Origin: Pseudomonas sp. PDM18
Lineage (GTDB): Bacteria; Pseudomonadota; Gammaproteobacteria; Pseudomonadales; Pseudomonadaceae
Direction of reading: 5' to 3'
DNA: 64,000 nucleotides
NCBI RefSeq assembly: GCF_014852585.1
Contig: NZ_JACVBX010000001.1
Span: forward strand, 124,001-188,000
Part shown: one piece after another, positions 7,384 through 16,234 of the stretch
Position numbering within the stretch: the first letter of the stretch is position 1
Layout: every line of letters begins with the position of its first letter
Translations under genes and position numbers: made by a program
Notes under the pieces: model-generated
Told to the model about the DNA's origin: nothing
Seen by the model: the letters and a program-made list of their open reading frames with translations, nothing else
The model's database searches: none

Positions 7384-8751
7384 TCAGCGGGTGCCGCGGC
7401 GACGCAGGGCGGACGGGCTGAAGTAGGAGTCGTCCGGCACGGCCTGGCCGAAGTCGATGGTGCTCGGCTCTTCGTTGTCCAGGTTCTGTACGTGGTAGCG
7501 ACGGGCCTGCAGGTCGTGGAAGGTATCCAGAGCGGTCCAGGTGGTGGGCAGCTCGTAGTAGTTCTTCAGGTAGGCCAGCGAAACACGCCACAGCTCGCCG
7601 CGACCGTCGTACTGGTCGACTTCTGCGGCGCCCCAGCTGTCTTCGTCCAGGAACAGCACGCGCTTGGAGTAGATGTGGCGCGAGCCCGGTTTCAGGGTGC
7701 CTTCGACGATCCACACGCGGTGCAGTTCGTAGCGGGTGTATTTGGGGTTCAGGTGGCTGGGGGTCAGCAGATCCTTGTACTTAACCTCAGGGCTGGAAAC
7801 CTTGTAGTTGTTGTACGGGATGTACATTTCCTTCTTGCCGATCAGTTTCCAGTCGTAGCGATCGGGCGAGCCATTGAACATGTCGGTGTCGTCGGCGGTA
7901 CGCAGGCCGTCAGCGGCAGCAATCGGAGTGTCGTAGGCCAGGTTCGGCGCACGGCGCACGCGGCGTTGGCCGGCGTTGTAGCCCCAGGCCTGACGCGGCT
8001 CCTTCACCTGGTCCAGGGTCTCATGGACCAGCGCGGCACCACCTGCCAGGCGAGCCGGGCTCTTGGTGAACGACAGGTAGTAGAACAGCAGGTTGTTCAG
8101 GTCCGAGAAGCTCTTGCCCTGGATGTAGTACTTGAACAGTGCTTCCTGCTGCGAGGTCACCAGCGAGTAGTCACCGTTGCGCTGCACCGCCACTTCCGAG
8201 GCGCGACGCACGACGTAGGTGCCGCGGTAGCGGGCAATGTGGTTCCACACCGCTTCCACGCCGTTCTGCGGGATCGGGAACGGGATGCCGCCGAAGGCAT
8301 CGACGAAACCGTTGCCGCCCTCGGCCAGCTTGGCGCTGGTGGCGTTCTTGAAGGTGTTGTCATAGACCCACTGCGGCGCGGAACCACTGCGACGGCTCGG
8401 GTAAACCGGCATCTGGAAGGTGTCCGGGTAGGTGGCGAAAAGCGCCAGGGTGCCCGGGGTCAGGTTGGCCTTGTACTGGTCCAGGTTCGCCTTGGTGATG
8501 GTGTACAGCGGCTTGTCGGCGGCGAACGGGTCGATGTGGTGCTGGCCCGGCTTGTAGCCGGCCGGCGCCTGGGTGATGCCACCGGTCCATGCCGGGATGG
8601 TGCCGGCGGCGTTACCGGCCTTTTCCGCGCCCAGCGGGGTCAGGCTCGACTGCAGCTTGGCCGCGTCCTGCGGGGAAACCGCTGCCAGGGCGCTGCCGGC
8701 CGACAGGGCCAGGGCCACTGCGGCGCCAACCAGGGTACGCATGTTGCGCAT
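7384..8751 (-). CDS. DUF1329 (LolB/LppX-like fold) periplasmic protein
   Basis: The product has 455 residues and begins with a signal peptide (MRNMRTLVGAAVALALSAGSALAA). Its sequence pattern (SPQDAAKLQSSLTPLGAEKAGN, IPAWTGGITQAP, YDWKLIGKKEMYIPYNNYK, DEDSWGAAEVDQYDGRGELWR) is typical of DUF1329 proteins. Known members have a half-barrel fold like the lipoprotein carriers LolB and LppX, which suggests binding of hydrophobic molecules in the periplasm. No lipobox cysteine is seen, so it is probably soluble. It follows the DUF1302 gene after 74 bp and is almost certainly co-transcribed with it. DUF1329 and DUF1302 genes are commonly paired in pseudomonads, often near steroid, terpene or lipid catabolism; the true ligand here is unknown. 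Confidence 0.88.
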   Translation of the reverse strand: MRNMRTLVGAAVALALSAGSALAAVSPQDAAKLQSSLTPLGAEKAGNAAGTIPAWTGGITQAPAGYKPGQHHIDPFAADKPLYTITKANLDQYKANLTPGTLALFATYPDTFQMPVYPSRRSGSAPQWVYDNTFKNATSAKLAEGGNGFVDAFGGIPFPIPQNGVEAVWNHIARYRGTYVVRRASEVAVQRNGDYSLVTSQQEALFKYYIQGKSFSDLNNLLFYYLSFTKSPARLAGGAALVHETLDQVKEPRQAWGYNAGQRRVRRAPNLAYDTPIAAADGLRTADDTDMFNGSPDRYDWKLIGKKEMYIPYNNYKVSSPEVKYKDLLTPSHLNPKYTRYELHRVWIVEGTLKPGSRHIYSKRVLFLDEDSWGAAEVDQYDGRGELWRVSLAYLKNYYELPTTWTALDTFHDLQARRYHVQNLDNEEPSTIDFGQAVPDDSYFSPSALRRRGTR

Positions 8752-8825
8752 GTTGCTTCTCCGTGAGGTGTGCGCGGCGGGTACTTCCGGACCCCGCCGC
8801 GCGGCTTTCGTAGGATCTGTTTGCG

Positions 8826-10793
8826 TTAGAACGAGTACTTGACGTTGAAGCCCACGTTGTCGCGGTCGCGTGCGGCGTTGTTCTGCCCGGCGCCGTAGAA
8901 CTCGGTGTATTGCAGCTCGGCTTCCAGGGCGTTCAGGTAGGTCGCCTTGACGCCCAGCGTGTAGGCCTTGCGGCCTTCGATGAAGTTGCCGGTCTGGTAG
9001 GAGTTGCCTTCGAAGTCGTCCTTGTAGACGGCGTAGGGCGAGATGTTCACGCCGGCGAAGACGTCGTTCCAGGTACCCGACAGCAGCAGGGTGTAGCCGT
9101 AGGCGTTCTTGTTCACCTGATCGTCGCGGTCGTAGCCGGAGATGTAGGCGCCGTTGCTGCGGCCGGAGTAGTAGCGGGTGCTGCCGTCGTACGCGGTGTA
9201 CTTCAGGTCGCTGCCGCGCAGGTGCTCGGAGGCCAGCTCCGCCACGCCCATCAGCGAGTCGAAGGACAGCGACGGGCCGAAGTTGTAGATGGTGCCCAGC
9301 GAGGTGTTGAAGGCTTCGACACGCTCGTAGTTGTGGATCTGGTCGCTCATCGAGACCTGGCCGCCACCGATGTTCACGGACTTGCCGCTGGCCAGCCCCG
9401 GAGCCTGGACCAGCAGGTCGCCGAGCAGGTCGTTGGTGGTGGCGATGCCAATCGGCAGATTCGGACGGTAGGCCAGTTCACCGAACACCGAGGCATCGCC
9501 CACGGTGGTGTTGAAGCTGAAGCCGTACATGCGGATGTTCTCGACGTACTCGCGACGGGCATTGACCTGGTTGGCCACGTCCACCGAGGTCGCGCCGTTG
9601 ACCAGGCTCAGTACCTGGCCGGCCAGGGCGTTGCCGCCGCCGGCCGCGCTCACCAGTTGGTCGTACGAGCTGAAGCCGCCGATGCCGGCCAACTGGTCGA
9701 GGTTCACGCCGGCGTAATCGCTGTTCAAGTCGGCGTAGATGGTCGGCTCTTTCGAGTGGTAGTTCACGAAGTAGAAGCCGAACTCGGTGGAGTTCAACTC
9801 TTCGGCCACGTAGTGGAAGGCCACGCCGAACTGACCATCGTTCTTGGCGTTGATGTCCTTGCCGACGTTGGCGACCTTGAACACGCCATTGGAGTCCAGG
9901 TAGCTGGTGCCCTGCAGGCCGCCCACATGGGCTGCGGAAAGCTGCGGGTAGAGGGTCTGGAACAGCGGATTGGAGAGCGCGCCCACGGTGGTGTAGGCCG
10001 TGTTGCCGCCGTCGGCGAACAGGTCGGTCTCGGAGAAGAAGGTGCCGACCGGGTCGATGCGGGTCTCCTTCCAGTTCCACTGGTAGAAGGCGTCCATCGA
10101 CAGGTTGTCGGTGAGGCCGATGTTGAAGCTCGCGGCTTCAACCGGCATCAGTACTTCCTTCAGCTCAGAGCCCGGCAGGCGGAACTTGGCGGCATCCACC
10201 GGATTGGTGGTGTTGACGCCACCACGGTAGAAGATGCCCTCGCCCCAGTTGAACACCTGGCGGCCCAGGCGCGCGGTCAGCGGGTGGTCGGCCACGTCCC
10301 AGTTGCCGTAGACGTAGGCATCGAGGATCTCGGCGCGGTTGCCGGCGGCGTCGCGGGTCTCGCTGGTGAAGCGGTCGCTGTTGGGGTAGGTCTGGCTCGG
10401 CTGCGCCGGATGGTTGTTGTCGTAGTAGTCATTGCGCTTGTCCATGATCTGGGTGTCATAGAAAGCCGAGCCACGTACGAACAGGCCGTAGTTCTTGTAG
10501 GTCGCTTCCAGATCGGAAGTGATCTTGTACACCTCGGAAACCAGGCCGGTGTCGAAGTTGCGGTTGCCGTCGTTGCCGTTGATGTCGTTGTTGGTCTTGT
10601 CCTGACCCTGTACGCGCCACAGCGAGCCGTAGGAAACGGTGCTGTCCAGCGAGCCGGTCACCTCGTTGTCGAGGAAGCTGAACTCGACGGCGGTCGCCGG
10701 GGCGGACATCAGCAAAGGCAGGATGCCTGCCAGGGCGAAGCCCGCACGAGCAGGCGCATAACGCAAGACAGGCTTGCGAACTGGGATTTCCAT
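8826..10793 (-). CDS. DUF1302 outer-membrane protein
   Basis: The product has 655 residues with an N-terminal signal region (FALAGILPLLMSAPATAVEF). The body has many short amphipathic strands with alternating aromatics, and a C terminus ending in Phe (NVGFNVKYSF), all marks of an outer-membrane beta-barrel. Motifs such as SLDSTVSYGSLWRVQG, RLGRQVFNWGEG and PVEAASFNIGLTDNLSMDAFYQW are typical of the DUF1302 family. It heads the transcript followed by DUF1329. Together with the downstream propeller and RND pump it could form the outer-membrane end of a route for hydrophobic substrates. Direction of transport and substrate are inference only. Confidence 0.88.
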   Translation of the reverse strand: MEIPVRKPVLRYAPARAGFALAGILPLLMSAPATAVEFSFLDNEVTGSLDSTVSYGSLWRVQGQDKTNNDINGNDGNRNFDTGLVSEVYKITSDLEATYKNYGLFVRGSAFYDTQIMDKRNDYYDNNHPAQPSQTYPNSDRFTSETRDAAGNRAEILDAYVYGNWDVADHPLTARLGRQVFNWGEGIFYRGGVNTTNPVDAAKFRLPGSELKEVLMPVEAASFNIGLTDNLSMDAFYQWNWKETRIDPVGTFFSETDLFADGGNTAYTTVGALSNPLFQTLYPQLSAAHVGGLQGTSYLDSNGVFKVANVGKDINAKNDGQFGVAFHYVAEELNSTEFGFYFVNYHSKEPTIYADLNSDYAGVNLDQLAGIGGFSSYDQLVSAAGGGNALAGQVLSLVNGATSVDVANQVNARREYVENIRMYGFSFNTTVGDASVFGELAYRPNLPIGIATTNDLLGDLLVQAPGLASGKSVNIGGGQVSMSDQIHNYERVEAFNTSLGTIYNFGPSLSFDSLMGVAELASEHLRGSDLKYTAYDGSTRYYSGRSNGAYISGYDRDDQVNKNAYGYTLLLSGTWNDVFAGVNISPYAVYKDDFEGNSYQTGNFIEGRKAYTLGVKATYLNALEAELQYTEFYGAGQNNAARDRDNVGFNVKYSF

Positions 10794-11073
10794 TAGGACT
10801 CACTCCATGGACTGATCATTCTTTGGCGGTGCCGCCACTGCGGGCGGTTCACCGTTTTCAGCCGTTATTCCACGGCCTTGTTGTCGTCGATCTGAAGGAA
10901 ACTCCCCCAAGGTGCTCGACACGCCTCCCGCCCCATCGGACGGGCAAAGGCTAAGCGGGGTCCGGCGGTGCAACCCCAGTGCCAACAGCACCGATGTATC
11001 CGGTTCTGCTTACAAAAAATAAAGAATCTGCGCGCTACTTTTTGTGACTGGTCGTTCACTGATCAAATCAAGT

Positions 11074-11115
11074 GGCCGATTGCGCCATTTGCGATCCAGG
11101 ATGGCGCAATCGGCC
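11074..11115. repeat. 15-bp perfect inverted repeat upstream of DUF1302 gene
   Basis: ggccgattgcgccat (11074-11088) and atggcgcaatcggcc (11101-11115) are exact reverse complements around a 12-base loop. No T run follows on either strand, so it is more likely an operator or structural element than a terminator. Confidence 0.6.
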
Positions 11116-11192
11116 CCTGAAGGCGCGACGCAGACACATCGGCGTTTTTTGCCCAATATCACAAAGCGATAAGAATGATATCGATTAATTTC

Positions 11193-11271
11193 GATAGGTA
11201 ACAAAAAGGTGTTACCTATCAAAGTTGGTAACACCTTTTCGACAGTGCAATGCGCCCCTGGAACGGGGCGC
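11193..11271 (-). terminator. pepN terminator region with overlapping hairpins
   Basis: Three stems are possible: gcgcccc/ggggcgc (11252-11258/11265-11271) next to the pepN stop; aaaaggtgttacc/ggtaacacctttt (11204-11216/11227-11239, 13 bp), which on the minus strand ends in a T run; and gataggtaac/gttacctatc (11193-11202/11211-11220). The last two share the gttacc segment and exclude each other. Confidence 0.7.
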
Positions 11272-11281
11272 GGCGGGTGTG

Positions 11282-13939
11282 TTACGCGAGGCTCTTGCTG
11301 ACCACTTCGTATACATCGCTGGACAGCTCGCCAGACGCGAGGATGCGTTCCAGCTCAGCTTTCATCTGCACCTGGCGCGCCGGCGCGTACTTGCGCCAGC
11401 GGGTCAGCGGAGTCAGCAGGCGCGAGGCGATCTGCGGGTTGAGCGCGTTGAGGGTGATGATCTGGTCGGCAAGGAAGCGGTAGCCGGCGCCGTCCGCGCG
11501 GTGGAAGTTCACCGCGTTCTGGTTGGCGAAGGCGCCGATCAGCGCGCGGATCTTGTTCGGGTTCTTCAGGGTGAAGGCCGAATGCTTCGTCAGCTCCTGC
11601 ACACGCTCCAGTCCGCCCGGCAGGGTGCAGCCGGCCTGGACGCTGAACCACTGGTCCATCACCAGCGGGTCATCCTTGAAGTAGTCGGCGAACATCGCCA
11701 GCGCGTCGGTCTTCTCTTTCTCGAAGGACGAATTGACCAGCACGGCCAGCGCGGTCAGGCGCTCGGTCATGTTGTCGCAATCCTTGTACTGCTCCTGGCA
11801 GGCGGTGAGCACTTCGGCCTTGCCGCTCTGCATGAGATAGGACAGGGAAATGTTCTGCAGGCTGCGGCGCGCGATGTGGCTCGCCTCGGCGACGTAGGCG
11901 GTGTCGCGGGACTGCTTGCGGTTGGCTTGGTAACGCTCCCACAGCTGCTCGTGCAGTGCCGCACCGATCTGCTGGCGGGCGAACTCGCGGGCGGTGTGGA
12001 TGGCCTCGACGTCCGCCACTTCGCTGATCTCGGTGAGGTACGCCTCGCTGGGCAGCGAGAGCATCTCGGCGACCATGGCCTGGTCCAGACCGGTGTCCAG
12101 CAGCAAGGTGCGGAAGGCGGTGATCAGGCGATCATCCAGGACAAGCTTCTCGCCACGCTGGTGCTGGCCAATCAGCTCCTGCAGGACCTGCACGGACAGC
12201 TGCTGGCCGGCTTCCCAGCGATTGAAACCATCCTCGTCGTGCTGCATGAGGAACATCAGCTGGTCGCGGTCGTAGGGGAAGCTCAGCTTCACCGGCGCGG
12301 AGAAACCCCGCAGCAGCGACGGCAGCGGCTTCTCGGCGAGGCCGACGAAGGTGAAGGACTGTTCCGCCTCGGTGACCTGCAGCACGCGATCGCTACCGTG
12401 GCCGTCTTCTTCGCCCTTCAGGCGCAGCGAAAGGGCATTGCCCAGCTTGTCGATCAGGCCCATCTGCACCGGGATGACGAAAGGCTGCTTCTCGCTCTGC
12501 CCCGGCGTGGCCGGGCAGCTCTGGCGGAAGGTCAGGGTGTAGCTCTGCGCCGCCGCGTCGAAGCTCTCCTCCACCGCCAGGCGCGGGGTGCCGGACTGGC
12601 TGTACCAGCGCTTGAACTGGGTGAGGTCGACGCCGTTGGCATCTTCCATGGCCTTGACGAAGTCGTCACAGGTCACGGCCTGGCCGTCATGGCGCTCGAA
12701 GTACAGGTCGGTGCCCTTGCGGAAGCCATCGGCGCCCAGCAGGGTGTGGATCATGCGGACCACTTCCGAACCCTTCTCGTAGACGGTCAGGGTGTAGAAG
12801 TTGGAAATCTCGATGAACGAATCCGGGCGCACCGGGTGCGCCATCGGACCGGCGTCCTCGGCGAACTGGTTGGTGCGCAGGAAGGCCACGTCCTCGACGC
12901 GCTTGACGGTGCGCGAGTTCATGTCGGCGGAGAACTCGCTGTCGCGGAACACGGTGAAGCCTTCCTTGAGCGACAGCTGGAACCAGTCGCGGCAGGTCAC
13001 GCGATTGCCCGACCAGTTGTGGAAGTATTCGTGGGCGACGACGCCTTCGACCCGCTGGTGCGCGGCGTCGGTCGCGGTCTCGGCTTTGGCCAACACGCAG
13101 CTGGAGTTGAATATGTTGAGGCCCTTGTTCTCCATGGCGCCCATGTTGAAGTCGTTGACCGCGACGATCATGAAGATGTCCAGGTCGTACTCGCGGCCGT
13201 AGACCTTCTCGTCCCAGCGCATCGAGTTCTTCAGGCTGTCCATGGCGTGCTGGACCTTGTCGATGTTCTCCGGCTCAACATAGATGCGCAGGGTGACGTC
13301 GCGCTCGCTCATGGTGGTGAACTGGTCTTCCACGCACCAGAGGTCACCGGCGACCAGGGCGAACAGGTAGGCCGGCTTCTTGAACGGGTCCTGCCAGGTC
13401 GCCCAGTGGCGGCCGCCCTCTTCCGAGCCGCTGGCCACCGGGTTGCCGTTGGACAGGAGCACCGGGTACTGGTGCTGCTCGGCCGACAGCGTGGTGGTGA
13501 AGCTGCTCATCACGTCCGGGCGATCGAGGTAGTAGGTGATCTTGCGGAAGCCCTCGGCCTCGCACTGGGTGCAGAACATCTTGCCGGACTTGTACAGGCC
13601 CTCCAGCGCGGTGTTGCTTTCCGGGTGGATGCGCACGGTGCTGTCGACGGTGAAGGTCTTCGCCGTCGGCTGCAGGGTCAGGTGGTTCTCGTCCTGCTGG
13701 TACTGGCCGGCTTCGAGGGTCTGGTCATCCAGCGCCAGCGACAGCAGCTCCAGCTGCTGGCCGTCGAGCACCAGCGGCGGCAAGCCGTCGCCGCGCTCCG
13801 GATTGCGGCGCATCACCAGCTGGGCGTGGACCAGGGTGTGGTCCTCGTACAGCTCGAAGGTCAGGTTTGTCTCGTCGATCAGGTACTCGGGTGCCTGATA
13901 ATCCTTGAGGTAGATGACTTTCGGTTGCTCGGTACGCAT
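11282..13939 (-). CDS. pepN: Aminopeptidase N (M1 zinc metallopeptidase)
   Basis: The 885-residue product matches the full length of bacterial M1 aminopeptidase N. It shows the substrate motif GAMEN at residues 267-271 and the zinc site HEYFH at 303-307, with the third ligand Glu326 in LKEGFTVF. PepN is a broad-specificity cytoplasmic aminopeptidase that finishes degradation of peptides released by ATP-dependent proteases. The N-terminal domain (VIYLKDYQAPEYLIDETNLTFEL) and the C-terminal helical domain are complete. The gene lies downstream of the DUF2797 gene after 149 bp and is probably transcribed on its own; paired hairpins follow the stop. Confidence 0.97.
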   Translation of the reverse strand: MRTEQPKVIYLKDYQAPEYLIDETNLTFELYEDHTLVHAQLVMRRNPERGDGLPPLVLDGQQLELLSLALDDQTLEAGQYQQDENHLTLQPTAKTFTVDSTVRIHPESNTALEGLYKSGKMFCTQCEAEGFRKITYYLDRPDVMSSFTTTLSAEQHQYPVLLSNGNPVASGSEEGGRHWATWQDPFKKPAYLFALVAGDLWCVEDQFTTMSERDVTLRIYVEPENIDKVQHAMDSLKNSMRWDEKVYGREYDLDIFMIVAVNDFNMGAMENKGLNIFNSSCVLAKAETATDAAHQRVEGVVAHEYFHNWSGNRVTCRDWFQLSLKEGFTVFRDSEFSADMNSRTVKRVEDVAFLRTNQFAEDAGPMAHPVRPDSFIEISNFYTLTVYEKGSEVVRMIHTLLGADGFRKGTDLYFERHDGQAVTCDDFVKAMEDANGVDLTQFKRWYSQSGTPRLAVEESFDAAAQSYTLTFRQSCPATPGQSEKQPFVIPVQMGLIDKLGNALSLRLKGEEDGHGSDRVLQVTEAEQSFTFVGLAEKPLPSLLRGFSAPVKLSFPYDRDQLMFLMQHDEDGFNRWEAGQQLSVQVLQELIGQHQRGEKLVLDDRLITAFRTLLLDTGLDQAMVAEMLSLPSEAYLTEISEVADVEAIHTAREFARQQIGAALHEQLWERYQANRKQSRDTAYVAEASHIARRSLQNISLSYLMQSGKAEVLTACQEQYKDCDNMTERLTALAVLVNSSFEKEKTDALAMFADYFKDDPLVMDQWFSVQAGCTLPGGLERVQELTKHSAFTLKNPNKIRALIGAFANQNAVNFHRADGAGYRFLADQIITLNALNPQIASRLLTPLTRWRKYAPARQVQMKAELERILASGELSSDVYEVVSKSLA

Positions 13940-14088
13940 GGCTTTTGGCCCCTTGGAAGGCGGCAGGCGGAATCGGCCGGCCGGAGGAATCTGGTACTGA
14001 CTCTAGCGATCAGGAACGCAGCAGGCGAGTCGGGCACGCCTCTATCCGTAGATGCGTGCCACGAGCCGGAAATTCAATGCGGTTTCGA

Positions 14089-14916
14089 TCAGGCGCTGAT
14101 GGCCAGCTGGTATGCGCTGAACTTGCGCACGTTGATCACGCCGGTATCGAAGATCAGGTACTGGCCCTTGATACCCTGCAGGGTACCCTCGACCACCGGC
14201 GTCTTGTCCAGATCGAAGCTGGTGATCTTGGCCAGGTAGGCCTCCACCGGGTAGCGGATCTCGATGGGCTCCATGTCGATCACCGGCTGGATCGCCTGCA
14301 GGCCGAAGCGCTGCTGCAGGGCGACGATGCCCTCGGCGCAGGCATCGAAGATCTGCTCGCGGATGGCCACCAGGTCCAGCGGCTCGGCCTCGCCCTTGAG
14401 CAGCGCGCGCCAGTTGGTGCGGTCGGTGACCTGGCTGCGCAGCAGGTCCTCGACGAAGCCGGACTGCTGGCGGGTTGCCACGCGCATGATCGGCAGCGCC
14501 TGGCGCGCGCCCTGGTCGATCCAGCGGGTCGGCACCTGGGTGGCGCGGGTGATGCCCACCTTCGCCCCCGAGGAGTTGGCCAGGTAGACCACATGGTCGG
14601 TCATGCAGAAGCGCTCGCCCCATTCGGGCTCGCGGCAGGAGCCATCTTCGTAGTGGCACTTCTCCGGGCTCATGATGCAGCTGTCGCATTGCGCCAGCTT
14701 GGTGAAGCACGGGTAGCAGTAACCCTGGGCGAAGCTCTTCTTGGTCTTGCGCCCGCAGTGGCAGCAGTTGATCTCGCCCAGGTACTCCAGGCGCACGGTC
14801 CTGCCGATCAGCGGGTTGACCGGAACGTCCGCCTCGCCGAGGCGGAAGGCGTACTGCACGGGGCTTTCCAGGCGCGCCGACATCTTGCTCAGGGCGCCGC
14901 GTCCAATCTCCTGCAT
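14089..14916 (-). CDS. DUF2797 family Cys-rich protein
   Basis: The frame is open further upstream, but ATG at 14916 overlaps the stop of the preceding gene as ATGA, so a 275-residue product starting MQEIGRGALSKMS is preferred. It contains a dense cysteine cluster (CCHCG, YCYPC, CDSC, EKCHYEDGSC) in the first half, as expected for a zinc ribbon, then VYLANSSGAKVGITRATQVPTRWIDQGA, which is the conserved DUF2797 core. The family function is unknown; the GIY-like string suggests a possible nucleic-acid link, but I do not claim it. It is translationally coupled to the DUF1315 gene, and the same pair sits next to pepN in P. aeruginosa. Confidence 0.85.
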   Translation of the reverse strand: MQEIGRGALSKMSARLESPVQYAFRLGEADVPVNPLIGRTVRLEYLGEINCCHCGRKTKKSFAQGYCYPCFTKLAQCDSCIMSPEKCHYEDGSCREPEWGERFCMTDHVVYLANSSGAKVGITRATQVPTRWIDQGARQALPIMRVATRQQSGFVEDLLRSQVTDRTNWRALLKGEAEPLDLVAIREQIFDACAEGIVALQQRFGLQAIQPVIDMEPIEIRYPVEAYLAKITSFDLDKTPVVEGTLQGIKGQYLIFDTGVINVRKFSAYQLAISA

Positions 14917-15176
14917 CAGTGCAGGGAGTTGGAGGAGAAGATCATGTTCGGGATCGGCTCGGCGTGGGAGGCGCATTCCTGCGGGCCCATGTAGCCGGTG
15001 CGCTGGTCCTCGGGGAGGTTGTCCATCTCCCAGGCGATCATGGCCTGCAACGACAGCTCCTTCTGTTCCTGGGACAGCTTGCGGCCATCGGGCCACTTGC
15101 CGATTTCCACGGCCAGCTTGAGGCTCTCGTAGATCTCGGGGGTGATGTTCTGGATCATTTCGGCGAAGGACGACAT
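14916..15176 (-). CDS. DUF1315 family protein
   Basis: The open frame begins earlier, but ATG at 15176 is preceded by AGGAG at seven bases and gives MSSFAEMIQNITPEIYESLKLAVE, the usual DUF1315 start. The 86-residue product is small and soluble. It contains GKWPDGRKLSQEQKELSLQAMIAWE, characteristic of this gamma-proteobacterial family of unknown function. Its stop overlaps the start of the DUF2797 gene by four bases, which implies coupled translation. A REP doublet lies upstream, between it and the rhomboid gene. Confidence 0.87.
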   Translation of the reverse strand: MSSFAEMIQNITPEIYESLKLAVEIGKWPDGRKLSQEQKELSLQAMIAWEMDNLPEDQRTGYMGPQECASHAEPIPNMIFSSNSLH

Positions 15177-15274
15177 GGGCCGGCTCCTGCAGGGGAAAAA
15201 CGAAGCGGGCATTCTACCGGGCTGTGCGCCTGGGCGCACGAACGTCGGTCAATCGGTTGCCCGGCCGCATTCAT

Positions 15275-15351
15275 GTAGGAGCGAGCTTGCTCGCGAACCG
15301 CCTAACTCCGCAGCGTCCGGCGAGATTGTTCGCGAGCAAGCTCGCTCCTAC
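15275..15351. repeat. REP-type inverted doublet, copy 3
   Basis: Arms 15275-15298 and 15328-15351 are perfect reverse complements of 24 bp (gtaggagcgagcttgctcgc...). It is followed by a short cagggt simple repeat before the rhomboid stop codon. Confidence 0.88.
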
Positions 15352-15367
15352 AGAGTCAGGGTCAGGG

Positions 15368-16234
15368 TCAGGCCATGCGACGCCGTGCCAGCAGCCCACC
15401 GATCAGGCCGCTGAGGCAACCCGCCAGCAGCCCGCCGACATGGGCGCCGTTGGCGATGGAGCCGAAGCCGAGCAGGTCGATAACGCCCGAGAGGCAAACC
15501 AGCAGCCAGATCAGCATCATCGCCACCACGCCCTTGGGCAACTGGTAGGCCGGCGTCGGCGCCATGCGCTGGAAGATCCAGCAGTGGCCGAGCAGGCCGT
15601 AGAGCACCCCGGACAAGCCGCCGAACAGGCTCGGCCCGCTGACGCCGTACTGCACCAGGTTCGATACCAGGCCGAAGCCCAGGCTCAGCCCAAGCAGCAG
15701 CCAGGGCCCCTGGCGGTACTCGATGCGCCGGCCCAGCTCCCAGTACCACATGGCGTTCATCGCCAGGTGCAGCCAGCCGAAGTGGATCAGCATGGGCGTG
15801 AACAGGCGCCACCACTGCCCCTGCGCCAGCGAGTCGGACAGCGGGTAGAACAGCGCGCGATCCTCGCCCACCAGCTGGAAATTCTGGAAGGTGAACCAGC
15901 GCAGCGTTTCCGGCGAGGTGCCGAGCAGAGTGATGGCGGCCACCACGAAGGTCACCAGCAGCACCGCCGCAGTCATCCGGCTCATCTTCAGTTGCTGCAC
16001 GAACCCCGGCCCGCGGCGCGGAGGTTCGGCCTGCACGGTGAACTCCGGATCGCCCTGCGGATAACGCTCGTACAGGCTGCGGACCTGCTCGGCCAGCTGG
16101 GAATTGGGCACCCAGAGCACCTGCTCGCCGGACTCTTCGCTGACCCGGAACGGCACGTTCAGCCGGCGCAGCAGGCCGACGAACGCTCCCAGGTCGACTG
16201 CCGCCGGCAACCGTATCGCTTCAACTGTGCTCAC
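15368..16234 (-). CDS. Rhomboid family intramembrane serine protease
   Basis: The 288-residue product has a cytoplasmic N-terminal domain (residues 1-85, ending in a basic segment) and about six membrane helices. The catalytic dyad is visible: Ser208 in FGGLSGVLYG and His265 in ANGAHVGGLLAG. This matches GlpG-type rhomboids, which cleave transmembrane substrates within the bilayer. The conserved WRLFTPMLIHFGWLHLAMN loop (residues 142-160) supports this. It is the last gene of an overlapping nadK-phosphoesterase-rhomboid transcript (four-base overlap with the phosphoesterase), as in the PA3086-PA3088 region of PAO1. Confidence 0.95.
   Translation of the reverse strand: MSTVEAIRLPAAVDLGAFVGLLRRLNVPFRVSEESGEQVLWVPNSQLAEQVRSLYERYPQGDPEFTVQAEPPRRGPGFVQQLKMSRMTAAVLLVTFVVAAITLLGTSPETLRWFTFQNFQLVGEDRALFYPLSDSLAQGQWWRLFTPMLIHFGWLHLAMNAMWYWELGRRIEYRQGPWLLLGLSLGFGLVSNLVQYGVSGPSLFGGLSGVLYGLLGHCWIFQRMAPTPAYQLPKGVVAMMLIWLLVCLSGVIDLLGFGSIANGAHVGGLLAGCLSGLIGGLLARRRMA

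Larger units (their letters stand above)
10794..11281. other. Intergenic region between DUF1302 and pepN genes
   Basis: This 488-bp stretch lies upstream of the DUF1302 gene and downstream of pepN (both on the minus strand), so it should hold the DUF1302 promoter and the pepN terminator. It contains a 15-bp perfect inverted repeat (11074-11115) and overlapping hairpins near pepN (11193-11271). It is markedly AT-rich around 11020-11060 and 11150-11240 compared with its neighbours. I see no gene. Confidence 0.6.

Noticed and set aside
8910..10796. 628-codon plus-strand frame opposite the DUF1302 gene
   Set aside because: Val/Ala/Gly-rich without motifs; the minus strand has signal peptide and barrel pattern.
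11225..14239. 1004-codon plus-strand frame opposite pepN
   Set aside because: pepN motifs GAMEN and HEYFH on the minus strand are decisive; the plus-strand frame is compositional shadow.
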